From contig NZ_PXXO01000003.1 of assembly GCF_003011885.1 (NCBI RefSeq), forward strand, positions 1 to 64,000: 64,000 bases of DNA. The letters are read 5' to 3'. Shown in pieces: positions 54,058 to 61,900 of this stretch; the first letter of the stretch is position 1, and each line of letters begins with the position of its first letter. The DNA is from Cyanobium usitatum str. Tous (GTDB lineage Bacteria > Cyanobacteriota > Cyanobacteriia > PCC-6307 > Cyanobiaceae). Under the pieces are notes generated by a model. It made no database searches and was not told where the DNA came from. It saw only the letters and a list, made by a program, of their open reading frames with translations. A program made the translations under genes and the position numbers.

Positions 54058-54291
54058 ATGACCACCTCCCTCCCCGCGCCAGGTCTCACCATTGGTGAAT
54101 TGGAAGCGAACTATCCGCTTTATTGCAAGGCCATGCGCCTGTTGATTCGCGAGGGCAAGACGATCGCCAAGGTGCGCCGTACGGTTTGCTGGCAGAGGCT
54201 GGAGATCCTGCACAATTGCCTGCCGACTCAATATCGCGAGCCCGATTATCTATTCGCCTTGCTGCAGCGGGAGTTGAGCGCCGGCCTCTAG
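54058..54291 (+). CDS. Small conserved basic protein of unknown function
   Basis: This is a 77-residue protein from ATG 54058 with LTIGELEANYPLYCKAMRLLIREGKTI in parts (ANYPLYCKAMRLLIREG) and a tail CLPTQYREPDYLFALLQREL. It has no signal peptide. I do not know the family. It overlaps the end of the next, converging gene by four bases. A longer frame from 53974 adds 28 poor-quality residues. Confidence 0.6.
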   Translation: MTTSLPAPGLTIGELEANYPLYCKAMRLLIREGKTIAKVRRTVCWQRLEILHNCLPTQYREPDYLFALLQRELSAGL

Positions 54292-54848
54292 GCGTCGCTT
54301 GCTTTTTCTAGCTGGGGATCGAGAACCCACAGGGCTAATCCGCCGCCCCGCCCCCTGGCCAGCAGCCAGCCGTTATCGGCGGCGCCGGAGCGAGCGATCA
54401 GGGCGAAAAATGGGCGCCGGCGTGGCTCCGGCTGCCGGCTGATTGCTTGGCGCCAGAGGCTTTGGCGACCGAGCCGCAATTCCAGCTGGTCAAACCAAAA
54501 CTCCAATAACGGCCTGCGGCCCCGCAGATTGCCGCTGCCGCTGAAGCGCAGCTGCAACGCCCCGAGCTGAACGCTGTTCACCACCTTGAGATCACCCCTT
54601 TCCAGAGAAGGGGCGTCTGGAGTGACGTCTCCTGTGGCGATGCTCAGACTTGCCTGCAGGCCCCGCAGCAGGGCTGCGGTGGCGGGGTTGGGGTGGGCCC
54701 TGCCCTTGCTCCAGAGCAGCTGGAGCCGCCAGCGGCCAAACAGCTGCTCTGCCGTAATCGCGGAGCCCTGGCGACGGCTGAGCCGCTCAAGTGCCAGCGC
54801 CTGTTCGCCACTGGGAATTTCGCTAGTAGGCATTTTGCTACTGGGCAT
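54288..54848 (-). CDS. Conserved cyanobacterial protein, possibly PAP/fibrillin-like
   Basis: This 186-residue soluble protein has no signal peptide. QLFGRWRLQLLWSKGRAHPN, then VQLGALQLRFSGSGNL and LEFWFDQLELRLG, suggests a small beta-barrel like the plastid lipid-associated (fibrillin) family. That assignment is tentative. Its ATG shares a base with the stop of a 57-residue gene upstream (TGATG), so the two are translationally coupled. Confidence 0.62.
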   Translation of the reverse strand: MPSSKMPTSEIPSGEQALALERLSRRQGSAITAEQLFGRWRLQLLWSKGRAHPNPATAALLRGLQASLSIATGDVTPDAPSLERGDLKVVNSVQLGALQLRFSGSGNLRGRRPLLEFWFDQLELRLGRQSLWRQAISRQPEPRRRPFFALIARSGAADNGWLLARGRGGGLALWVLDPQLEKASDA

Positions 54849-55022
54849 CAGACGTCGAAGATGGCCTTGAGGTAGCGCTCTAAAAAGATGCCTGGTGATA
54901 GCTCAGTTGGCAACTCAAATTTCATGGCCAAGTAGGTCTGAAAGGAATCGTCTGAAAACCCCATCGGCAGTACGGAGGTAAGAGCGGGGGGTAATGGCGA
55001 AGGGAATGACCTTGCGCTTCAT
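54848..55022 (-). pseudogene. Small conserved gene, frameshifted in a G/C run
   Basis: On the minus strand ATG 55022 opens MKRKVIPFAITP. One base later in frame, the sequence reads ALTSVLPMGFSDDSFQTYL and on to FLERYLKAIFDV, with its stop at 54848. The switch falls in the six-base run 54986-54991; removing one base gives a smooth 57-residue protein. Without repair, only a 38-residue piece from ATG 54964 is open. The family is unknown to me. It is coupled to the following 186-residue gene. Confidence 0.55.
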
Positions 55023-55064
55023 GGCACAGGCCTGGCCTAAAATCAATCGTCAGTTTTCGCGGAA

Positions 55065-55943
55065 TTGATTGATCTTGATGCGCTTACGGCGCTCGATGCC
55101 CTGCAGTGGCTGCGTACGATTGAAGAGGTCTCTAAGCGCTTCGGCCTAAGTCAGGCCACCGTCAGCAGGCAATCGCGGAGATGTCTGGATCTTTTTGGCC
55201 TTGACCTCCAGCGCATTGAGGGCGAGTGGAACACCGTTGGCGATGCGACGATCTTGGCGCTGGAGCGCTGCGTTCATCAAGTGGCGAGGTGGCAGGGGCG
55301 TAGGCCCCTGCGCCTGGAGGCGACCTATTGGTCAGGCCCCTTGTTGTGTACTCCTGTGCCAGATAATTGGATTCTTGGCCTTGCCAATATTGTTGGAGTG
55401 CCGCGTAATTTTCAGCTAGTTAGGGAGAGGATTGTTGATGTCTGCCTCACCGGCTTGCCTGATTGCCCCCCTGCAGGCGACCCCGAGCTGACCTCGATTA
55501 CCCTGTCGAAGATGCCGGTATTTTTTGTTGCTAGGCCAGGTCATCCTTTGATTAATCAAGCCCAGCTGTCTTTTGATGATATTGCCCAATATCCAACCCT
55601 TGGTCTGCCGCCAGGCTCCTATCCCAGGGTTGAGGCTTGCCTAAAGAAGCTCGGCTTCTGGAACGATCATGTGCGAATGTTTCGCTATAAGCGCGAAAAT
55701 TGGGAGGGCAAAACGGAGGCGGAGCTCACTATCGGCTATGCCACTTCGCTCAGTATGGAAATTTCTGGGGGTGATTTAGTCAAGCTGCCCCTGGAGTTGC
55801 CATTTGCCTCTGGGGAGGTGCTTGTATGTCGCCGGGATTTTATTGATCATCCTCGTTTGCAGTCCTTGCAAGCTTTGCTGCTTTCCCGCCTGGCTGGGTT
55901 GGCTGAGCGCTACGGCGATATCCAGTTGATCGGCAATCACTAG
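55065..55943 (+). CDS. LysR-like transcriptional regulator, copy 1
   Basis: This 292-residue protein has an N-terminal helix-turn-helix (EVSKRFGLSQATVSRQSRRCLDLFGLDL) and a periplasmic-binding-like effector domain from about residue 80. The usual LysR stretch between helix 1 and the recognition helix (the GSFSAAA region) is missing, so the DNA-binding part is short. It starts at TTG 55065 and has lower GC than its neighbours. A paralogue follows at 56.1 kb. The target and ligand are unknown. Confidence 0.8.
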   Translation: MIDLDALTALDALQWLRTIEEVSKRFGLSQATVSRQSRRCLDLFGLDLQRIEGEWNTVGDATILALERCVHQVARWQGRRPLRLEATYWSGPLLCTPVPDNWILGLANIVGVPRNFQLVRERIVDVCLTGLPDCPPAGDPELTSITLSKMPVFFVARPGHPLINQAQLSFDDIAQYPTLGLPPGSYPRVEACLKKLGFWNDHVRMFRYKRENWEGKTEAELTIGYATSLSMEISGGDLVKLPLELPFASGEVLVCRRDFIDHPRLQSLQALLLSRLAGLAERYGDIQLIGNH

Positions 55944-56115
55944 TTTTTGTAATTTTGTGGCTGGTGCAATCGCTGGCTCGCTGAGTTGCCGCCGGCTGCG
56001 CAAGGAGGCCGCAAATGATTAATTATGCAAAAACTGAAGCACTCTGCATGGTTCGGCTACCCTCAACCTGGTGTTTTTGCTTTTTTGCGTTAAAATTATT
56101 CCGGTTTGCTGGGGG

Positions 56116-57090
56116 GTGGTGGTTGAGCTTGATTGGCTAGCTGCACTAGATGGTCTGATTTGGTTGCGCACTGGCCATCAGGTTGAGGCCAGGCTTCGGA
56201 TCGGTCAGTCCAGCGTGAGTCGTTTGAGTCGCAGGTGCGCCGATGTTTTCGGCCTTTCCCTGGCCAGGCGAGGCTCCGAGTGGCACCTCGATGGTGATAC
56301 GACACTGTTAAATCTTGAGCGCCGCGTTCATCAGGCGGTGCGGTGGACCAATGGAGGTCCTTTGCGTCTGGAGGCGCAGCATTGGTCGGGCCCCTTGCTC
56401 TGTGAGCCGGCTCCAGCAGGTTGGATTGCTGGATGTTTTCACTTTTATGAATACGAAAAGCCGCTGCAGCTGCTGAGGGAAGGGGTGATCGACGCCTGGA
56501 TCGCTTCCTATCCCGATGTGCCAGCTGCCACTGACCCCACCATTGCCTGCATTGGCTTGAGCCGAATGCCGATATGGCTGGTGGTCGATCAATCTCACCC
56601 GTTGCTGGAGCTTGGTGAACAGGTGACGTTTGCTGATGTGGCTGCCTATCCCTGTATGCCCATGCCTGATGGCGCCTTTCCTAAATTTCAGGCTGTTCTG
56701 GAAGCCTGCGGCTTGTGGAATGGCGGCACCGCCCCTAAACCGATTCGGAATTCTTCGCAATCTCGGCAGGTTAATTCTGAAGATCTCATTGTTGGTTTCG
56801 CCACTCCCCTCTCCTTGCTTCTTAGTGACGATTCCTGCAGGGTGCTGCCCCTAGAGCTGCCTTTAGAGGTTGGCGATGCCCTCCTGGTGCCAAGGCAATA
56901 CGAGCGTGCGCCCCAAACGCTGCAGCTGCTGGCGCAACTTCGTTTGCGTTTGGAGAGCCTCGCCGGCGCCGCTCCAGGCTTGGTGGTGTTAGACGGGGTC
57001 GAGCACCCAAGTGCTGCCCCAAGCGACCAGCCCTTTAAGGAGCAATGGCTGCCAAGCGCACCCTCAATGCCAAAAACCTCGAAGGTCTAG
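56116..57090 (+). CDS. LysR-like transcriptional regulator, copy 2
   Basis: This 324-residue protein is a clear paralogue of copy 1: VELDWLAALDGLIWLRTGHQ aligns with its start, and PLRLEAQHWSGPLLCEPAP with PLRLEATYWSGPLLCTPVP. The short HTH reads RIGQSSVSRLSRRC. I start it at GTG 56116 (GTG 56119 is equally likely); an in-frame extension from 56071 is hydrophobic and not native. The last 15 codons overlap the next gene. The 172 bases between the copies hold no gene. Confidence 0.8.
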   Translation: MVVELDWLAALDGLIWLRTGHQVEARLRIGQSSVSRLSRRCADVFGLSLARRGSEWHLDGDTTLLNLERRVHQAVRWTNGGPLRLEAQHWSGPLLCEPAPAGWIAGCFHFYEYEKPLQLLREGVIDAWIASYPDVPAATDPTIACIGLSRMPIWLVVDQSHPLLELGEQVTFADVAAYPCMPMPDGAFPKFQAVLEACGLWNGGTAPKPIRNSSQSRQVNSEDLIVGFATPLSLLLSDDSCRVLPLELPLEVGDALLVPRQYERAPQTLQLLAQLRLRLESLAGAAPGLVVLDGVEHPSAAPSDQPFKEQWLPSAPSMPKTSKV

Positions 57091-58385
57091 GCGCGGCCGT
57101 CCTCGCCGAATTGCTGATTGAGGTGAGCGCTGGTAGTGCGGTGATGCAGCGCCGTTTGCGGCTGGCGCTAGCTGCGACTGAGGGTGCCGGGGGAGCGGCC
57201 CAGGAGGTGCGCAAGCGCTTGGCAGCCCTGGCCCGGGCCACCACCTATGTCGATTCGCGCAAGCGCAAAGCCTTGGTGGTTGATCTGGAGGCCCAGCGCC
57301 AGGCCATCGCTGGACCGGTGGCGGCAGTGGATCCGCCGCTGGCTCTGGAGTTGCTGCTGCGTTTTCTCGAGCTGGCAGATGGTGTGCTCGATCGCTGCTC
57401 CGACAGCACGGGCATCGTGATTGGCCTGTTCCAGCGGGCCGTGCTTGACCTCGGGCCGCTGGCCAGCGCGGCCGCCATGCCCGCCGAAGCGCTGGCTGAG
57501 CAGCTGCTGGAGCTGGTATTTGAAAACGGCTACGGCCAATTTGACGACTTGATCCCGGCGGTGGCCGATGCCCTTGGCGATCCGGGCCTGCGACTTCTCG
57601 AGCAAGGCTGCCGCGACCGGGGTGCCTGCGCTGGTCACCCAGCCCTGCTGCAGATCGCTGAATGCCTGGGTGATGTGGATGGCTATGTGGCCCAGTTTGA
57701 TGCCAAGCAATTGGCCTGGCCCCCTACCGCCGCGGATGTGGCAGGCCATTTGCTGCAGGCGGGCCGCAGCCAGCAGGCCCTGGCCGTGCTGGATGGCGCC
57801 GCCAGTGCTGCTGCTACCTGGCATTCCCCCGAGTGGCACGACACCCGCATCGCCGTGCTTGAGGCCCTGGGCCGCAACGACGAGGCCCAGCAGTTGCGTT
57901 GGGCTTGTTTTACCAAAACCCTCTCGGCTTGCCATTTGCGTGAACACCTCAAACGGCTTGCTGCCTTCGAGGACGTGGAGGTGGAGGAGCGGGCTTTTGC
58001 GCTGGCAGAGGACCATCCCATGCGGCTGCTGGCCCTCGACTTCCTTGTGCTCTGGCCCGCAGTAGCGCGGGCTGGGCGCCTAGTGCTCACCCATGGGCCC
58101 GACTGGGATGGTGAGTCCTACGAAATCCTTGCCCCAGCTGCTGAGCGGCTCAGCGCTGAGCAGCCGCTGGCCGCCACGGTGCTGCTGCGGGCGATGTTGC
58201 TTTTTGCCCTGTCGACGGGCCGCACCAAGCGCTACCGGCACGCCGCCGAGCACCTGCGGACCTGTGAGCTGCTGGCCGCCCGCATCGACGACTGGCAGGG
58301 CGTGGAGCGCCACGAGAGCTTCATGGGTCGCATTCGGGAGGCCTTCGGCGGCCGCTGGAGCTTCTGGTCTCTGGTGGAGCGCTGA
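57045..58385 (+). CDS. DUF6880 family helical-repeat protein
   Basis: This 446-residue cytosolic protein is made of helical hairpins like TPR arrays. The start NAKNLEGLGAAVLAELLIEV and ALARATTYVDSRKRKALVVDLE, then PALALELLLRFLELAD-like helices (DPPLALELLLRFLELADGV), identify the DUF6880 family, which occurs often with SWIM zinc-finger proteins in bacteria. No SWIM gene is seen here. Its ATG lies inside the end of the second LysR-like gene. Confidence 0.82.
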   Translation: MAAKRTLNAKNLEGLGAAVLAELLIEVSAGSAVMQRRLRLALAATEGAGGAAQEVRKRLAALARATTYVDSRKRKALVVDLEAQRQAIAGPVAAVDPPLALELLLRFLELADGVLDRCSDSTGIVIGLFQRAVLDLGPLASAAAMPAEALAEQLLELVFENGYGQFDDLIPAVADALGDPGLRLLEQGCRDRGACAGHPALLQIAECLGDVDGYVAQFDAKQLAWPPTAADVAGHLLQAGRSQQALAVLDGAASAAATWHSPEWHDTRIAVLEALGRNDEAQQLRWACFTKTLSACHLREHLKRLAAFEDVEVEERAFALAEDHPMRLLALDFLVLWPAVARAGRLVLTHGPDWDGESYEILAPAAERLSAEQPLAATVLLRAMLLFALSTGRTKRYRHAAEHLRTCELLAARIDDWQGVERHESFMGRIREAFGGRWSFWSLVER

Positions 58386-58427
58386 GGCTCTGGCAGGGTG
58401 GTCCCTAATTCACAGGAAAAGCCGTTT

Positions 58428-58456
58428 CTTTGAATAAGCTGGCTGCGTATTCAAAG
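58428..58456. promoter_or_regulatory. 9-bp inverted repeat in front of the Fic gene
   Basis: CTTTGAATA (58428-58436) and TATTCAAAG (58448-58456) are perfectly complementary around 11 bases. The site ends 13 bases before the fic ATG. It could be an operator, perhaps for the protein's own C-terminal winged helix. Confidence 0.45.
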
Positions 58457-58469
58457 TTGCTGGGGGGTA

Positions 58470-59642
58470 ATGCGGCGCGAGGCCACCGGCCACTACGAGG
58501 ACAGCGCCACCGCCGGGGAAACGGTGCGGGCTTTTGTGCCCGATCCGCTGCCGCCAGAACCCCCGGTGTTGCTTGCGGGTCCACTGCAGGCGCTGCATGA
58601 GCGGGCGCTGCTGGCCTGCGGCCGCCTTGATGGCGTCTCCACCCTGCTGCCCAACCCCGAGCTGTTCCTCTACGCCTACGTGCGCCGCGAGGCCCTGCTC
58701 TCCTCCCAGATCGAGGGCACCCAGTCGTCGCTTTCTGATCTGCTGCTGTTCGAGCTGCAGGAAGCACCCGGCGTTCCCTTTGACGATGTGGTGGAGGTCT
58801 CCAGCTATGTGGCCGGGCTGGAGCATGGCCTGACCAGGCTGGCGGAGGGGTTCCCGCTCTCCTGTCGCCTGCTGCGCGAGATCCACGGCCGGCTGCTGAG
58901 CCGTGGACGCGGCGCCGATCGCCTGCCGGGGGTGTTCCGCCGCAGCCAGAACTGGATCGGTGGCACCCGCCCAGGCAATGCCCGCTTCGTGCCGCCTCCG
59001 CCGTGGCTAGTAGAGGACTGCATGGGGTTGCTGGAGCAGTTCATCCATAGCGGCCACCACGGTGAGCACTCTCTGCCAGTGCTGGTACGTGCCGCCCTGG
59101 CCCACGTGCAGTTCGAGACGATCCACCCGTTTCTCGATGGCAACGGCCGCCTGGGCCGGCTGCTGATTGTGCTGATGCTGATCGATGCTGGCCTGCTCCA
59201 GCAGCCGCTGCTCTACCTGAGCTTGTTCTTTAAGCAGCACCGCCGCCGCTACTACGAGCTGCTCGATGGCGTGCGCCAGCAGGGCGATTGGGAGGCCTGG
59301 ATCGAGTTCTTTCTGGAGGGCGTGGAGAGCACGGCCTCAGCCGCGGTGGCTACTGCTCAGCGGCTGCTGGCCCTGTTTCATACGGATGAAGCGCGGCTGG
59401 AAGCACTGGGCCGATTAGGCCCCAGCGTGCGCTTGGGCTATGCCGCTTTGCGCCGGCGGCCGCTCACCAGCACTAAGCAGCTCAAGGAGCTGAGCGGACT
59501 GAGTTTCCCCACCGCCGGCAAGGCCCTCGAGATCCTGGTGGAACTCGGCATCGCCCGGGAAATCACCGGCGGCCAGCGCAATCGTCTGTTCGCCTACGAC
59601 TCCTACCTGGCGATCCTCAGCGAGGGAACTGAGCCGCTCTGA
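58470..59642 (+). CDS. Fic family protein (predicted AMPylase) with winged-helix end
   Basis: This 390-residue protein has the Fic motif IHPFLDGNGRLGRLL, with the catalytic His and the phosphate-binding loop. The flap region has GTRPGNARFVPPPP. An N-terminal inhibitory-type motif SSQIEGT (S-x3-E-G) suggests autoinhibition. The C-terminal part (about 310-390) looks like a winged helix (LTSTKQLKELSGLSFPTAGKALEILVELG). Such Fic-wHTH proteins transfer AMP to protein hydroxyls, and some regulate themselves. It lies just outside the island boundary. Confidence 0.93.
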   Translation: MRREATGHYEDSATAGETVRAFVPDPLPPEPPVLLAGPLQALHERALLACGRLDGVSTLLPNPELFLYAYVRREALLSSQIEGTQSSLSDLLLFELQEAPGVPFDDVVEVSSYVAGLEHGLTRLAEGFPLSCRLLREIHGRLLSRGRGADRLPGVFRRSQNWIGGTRPGNARFVPPPPWLVEDCMGLLEQFIHSGHHGEHSLPVLVRAALAHVQFETIHPFLDGNGRLGRLLIVLMLIDAGLLQQPLLYLSLFFKQHRRRYYELLDGVRQQGDWEAWIEFFLEGVESTASAAVATAQRLLALFHTDEARLEALGRLGPSVRLGYAALRRRPLTSTKQLKELSGLSFPTAGKALEILVELGIAREITGGQRNRLFAYDSYLAILSEGTEPL

Positions 59643-59695
59643 GATTTCTGCTCCATCGCATCGGCCAACCGCGTCCGTGCAGTTGATTTGGAAAG

Positions 59696-59737
59696 CGCCC
59701 CCTGTTGGATTCGAACCAACGACCGGCTGCTTAGAAG
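59696..59737 (-). tRNA. 3' half of a tRNA gene (probably tRNA-Arg TCT), likely att site remnant
   Basis: On the minus strand the sequence runs from the anticodon loop CTTCTAA through the stem GCAGC, the variable loop, a perfect T-arm GTTGGTTCGAATCCAAC and the acceptor strand AGGGGGC with discriminator G. The 5' half is absent: the bases before the loop do not pair with GCAGC. A break at the anticodon loop is the usual crossover point of tRNA-targeting tyrosine recombinases. The orientation puts the inserted element at higher coordinates. The fragment itself is not functional. Confidence 0.75.
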
Positions 59738-59800
59738 ACTCTGGTCTTAAACGCTAAAAGCTCTTGATTTGACTGGTATCTGGTGTGCGGCTGCCTTGGG

Positions 59801-59822
59801 TGTGAGAAGGAATGTGAGAAGG
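59801..59822. repeat. Tandem TGTGAGAAGG repeat inside the island end
   Basis: TGTGAGAAGG occurs at 59801-59810 and again at 59813-59822, separated by AA. It lies about 65 bases inside the predicted element end. Repeats in this position can be recombinase arm-binding sites, but this is only inferred. Confidence 0.5.
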
Positions 59823-59867
59823 TTTGGGGTTTCAGGTTCGTCGGAGCCTGCCAGGGAAGCGTCTTGG

Positions 59868-59903
59868 TATCGAGCATCTGCTTTGCAAGCAGCTGCTCGA
59901 TAG
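59868..59903. repeat. 16-bp hairpin with one mismatch near the island end
   Basis: TATCGAGCATCTGCTT and AAGCAGCTGCTCGATA pair with a single mismatch around a TGC loop. The centre CTGCTTTGCAAGCAG equals the anticodon arm of tRNA-Ala(TGC) seen at 1972-2044, but no cloverleaf surrounds it. It has no T run, so it is not a clear terminator. Confidence 0.6.
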
Positions 59904-59973
59904 AGGGGGCGAGTGGTTGCGAGCGCGCAGTCTCGAGTCTGTGGCGAGGCAAGCAAGGAGCGCCAAGTCGCCA

Positions 59974-60003
59974 TATTCAAGAGAAACTCCGATTCCTTGA
60001 ATA
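59974..60003. repeat. Inverted repeat TATTCAAG/CTTGAATA
   Basis: TATTCAAG (59974-59981) and CTTGAATA (59996-60003) are perfect complements. The right part, CCGATTCCTTGAATAAG at 59989-60005, matches CCGTTTCTTTGAATAAG at 58422-58438 at 15 of 17 positions. The two thus form an imperfect direct repeat around the Fic gene and the tRNA fragment. Confidence 0.5.
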
Positions 60004-60005
60004 AG

Positions 60006-60606
60006 GCGACAGCGGGATCAATGTTCGAGAAAGGCGCTCACTTTGGCGTGCCGCTCGAGGGTGCGGAGCGGCTCTGATCGTTCTGATCTCCACGTGTCGG
60101 GATTGCTGGCGGCCACGTCGCAGGGCTCTGCTGACACCGCAATGCTTCGGTCGGTGACGGCCGTCCTTCAGCGTGCCACGGCTGGGCCGTGGCGTGCATT
60201 GGCCAGCCGCCGCCCTCCGTTCCGGGGGCGGTGTTGGGGGGTGGTGGGTATAGCGGCTCTCCCGCGGCTGCGGTGGCCTGGCGGCCGGTCGCTAGTGAAT
60301 AGCCGGGGTGAGGTTCCAGCTTTCCTTGCGTGGCTGCGCGGGCGCTGCTCGATTCGGCCCGGATCTAGAGGTCTTGATTGTCAGCAAGCTGGAGCTGCCA
60401 TATTTGCCTAAGTTTTGCGCAGATCCATTGCCCTGCAGTCGCTCCGCTCGCCCAAAAGTGCATTTGTACTGGTACAATAAGGGCTGCGCCAAAGGCCCCA
60501 AGCCCATCGCCTGCGGCAACCTCATCCCCTGATCTCGCCATCAAGGCCGCGTATTCCTAAGCGGTTGTGATGCCCCGATCAGTTGTCACTTTCGGCAACT
60601 GATTCC
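60006..60606. other. Gene-poor stretch with a candidate promoter
   Basis: About 600 bases hold no convincing gene; open frames here (for example 60043-60411) encode Arg/Ser/Gly-rich strings without domain character. A palindrome TTGTAC-TG-GTACAA lies at 60464-60477 and overlaps a good -10 box TACAAT (60473-60478). No clear -35 box is at the right distance. It may be a repressible promoter for the downstream island genes starting at 60607. Confidence 0.45.
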
Positions 60607-61101
60607 ATGGCTATCTGTCATTCATCCGAGCCAAGTTCGGGCCCTGCTCGCTCCCTTGTGATCGCTGCCGGTGGAGGCCGCGATCTGGCCTGGTCCCATC
60701 AGCGGATCGCCGCAGAGCTGCTCGCCCGTAGCGGCGGCCGGCTCGTCCATCTGCTGCTCCATGGCGGTGCCCGTGGCGCCGATGCTGCCATCGGCCGTGC
60801 GGCCCATCAGCTGGGCTGGCCGTCTCTAGTGATGCCGGCGCAGTGGCTGCTCCACGGCCGGGCCGCCGGGCCGATGCGCAATCGCGAGCTACTCCAGGAG
60901 GCCATTGCCCGGGCGTTGGCTCACACCTCCCCCAGTTCGATCGCCTCTGTTTTGGTGGTGGCCTTCCCGGGTGGCGCAGGAACCGCATCGCTAGTGCAGC
61001 AGGCCCGCCGCATGGCTTCCCGCTCCCCGGTGCCCATTGCGGTTGTGGAAGTCAGCCCATCGGCTGTGCTCTGGGCCGCTCCCGCCGCTGCCCACTCCTG
61101 A
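60607..61101 (+). CDS. DUF2493 (SLOG-superfamily, YspA-like) protein
   Basis: This 164-residue protein has a Rossmann-like nucleotide-binding fold. Motifs are IAAGGGRDLAW near the start, LHGGARGADAAIGRAAHQLGW in the middle (GGARGAD) and VVAFPGGAGTASLVQQAR later, the pattern of DUF2493/SLOG proteins. Family members are common on phages and plasmids and are suspected to sense or process nucleotides. I use ATG 60607 and not the TTG at 60583. It begins the run of plus-strand island genes. Confidence 0.85.
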   Translation: MAICHSSEPSSGPARSLVIAAGGGRDLAWSHQRIAAELLARSGGRLVHLLLHGGARGADAAIGRAAHQLGWPSLVMPAQWLLHGRAAGPMRNRELLQEAIARALAHTSPSSIASVLVVAFPGGAGTASLVQQARRMASRSPVPIAVVEVSPSAVLWAAPAAAHS

Positions 61102-61161
61102 AGCCTTCCGCGCCATTGGCGCAGCGTTCTGTCTCCGATCCATTCATTCCCCCTCCCCGTC

Positions 61162-61815
61162 ATGGCTGTTCTCACCCCTATCCCCGCGTCCGCTGCTGCC
61201 ATCGAGTCAGCCCCATCAGCGGCAGGTCCGTCCTGCTCCCTCCAGCGCGTCGCACCGCAAGGTGCGCGTGGCAAATCTGCTTCCCTCTGGCAGCTGGGCA
61301 TTGAGGCCCAGGCGCTCACAAGCGCCATCGGCCAGCTTGCTGAGCAGCTGGAAACCGATGACCCCGAGCAGCGCGCCTCAGCTCTGGCTGAGCTGGAAGC
61401 GGCCCTCTTGTCAGAAGAGGGCAATAAGGCTGCCCTCGCAGCCAAGGCCGATGCCACCTGCTGGGTGATCGAGCACTTACGCGCCCAGGCCTCCTACCGC
61501 CAGCAGCAGGCCAAGCGCCTCACCGATCTGGCCCGCTCCGATGCCGGCCGGGCCGATGCCCTGGAGGAATCGCTGGTGTTCGTTCTTACCCAGCTGCAGC
61601 CGGCAGCGACCCGCTTCTCCTTCCCCAATCACGAGCTCAGCAGCCGCAAATCCCAGTCAGTGGTGATCGATGACGAAGACGCCCTCGACTCCGAGTGGCT
61701 GTCCGTCACCACCACCACCAAACCGGACAAGTTCGCCATCAAGGACGCCCTTAAGGCCGGCCGCCAGATCACCGGTGCTCAGCTCCTCATCCGCCGCTCC
61801 TGGCGTATCCACTGA
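61162..61815 (+). CDS. Siphovirus Gp157-like protein
   Basis: This 217-residue protein has a low-complexity Ala/Ser start, a coiled-coil middle (about 45-135, SAIGQLAEQLETDD through RQQQAKRLTDLARSD) and the typical Gp157 end: SVVIDDEDALDSEWL, then PDKFAIKDALKAGRQITGAQL. Gp157 proteins occur beside single-strand annealing or exonuclease genes of phages and are linked to phage resistance in Streptococcus. Here it precedes a Rad52-like gene by 85 bases. Confidence 0.85.
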   Translation: MAVLTPIPASAAAIESAPSAAGPSCSLQRVAPQGARGKSASLWQLGIEAQALTSAIGQLAEQLETDDPEQRASALAELEAALLSEEGNKAALAAKADATCWVIEHLRAQASYRQQQAKRLTDLARSDAGRADALEESLVFVLTQLQPAATRFSFPNHELSSRKSQSVVIDDEDALDSEWLSVTTTTKPDKFAIKDALKAGRQITGAQLLIRRSWRIH

Positions 61816-61900
61816 CGGCCACAGGTCGTCCGGCAATGGGCCCGCTGCAAGGGCAGGCCCGTTTCGTTTCACCAGCACTCACTTTCTCTGCTTCATCGCC

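Noticed and set aside
59868-59903. A complete tRNA-Ala gene near the island end
   Set aside because: Only the anticodon arm matches; there is no D-arm, T-arm or acceptor stem around it.
60043-60411. A 122-codon frame in the gene-poor island stretch
   Set aside because: Composition is Arg/Ser/Gly-rich without motifs or ribosome site; it looks like chance in high-GC DNA.
60464-60477. Palindrome TTGTACTGGTACAA as a LexA or NtcA site
   Set aside because: The half-site spacing is wrong for both: LexA in cyanobacteria needs about four bases between GTAC and GTWC, NtcA needs GTA-N8-TAC. I keep it only as an unnamed palindrome over a -10 box.
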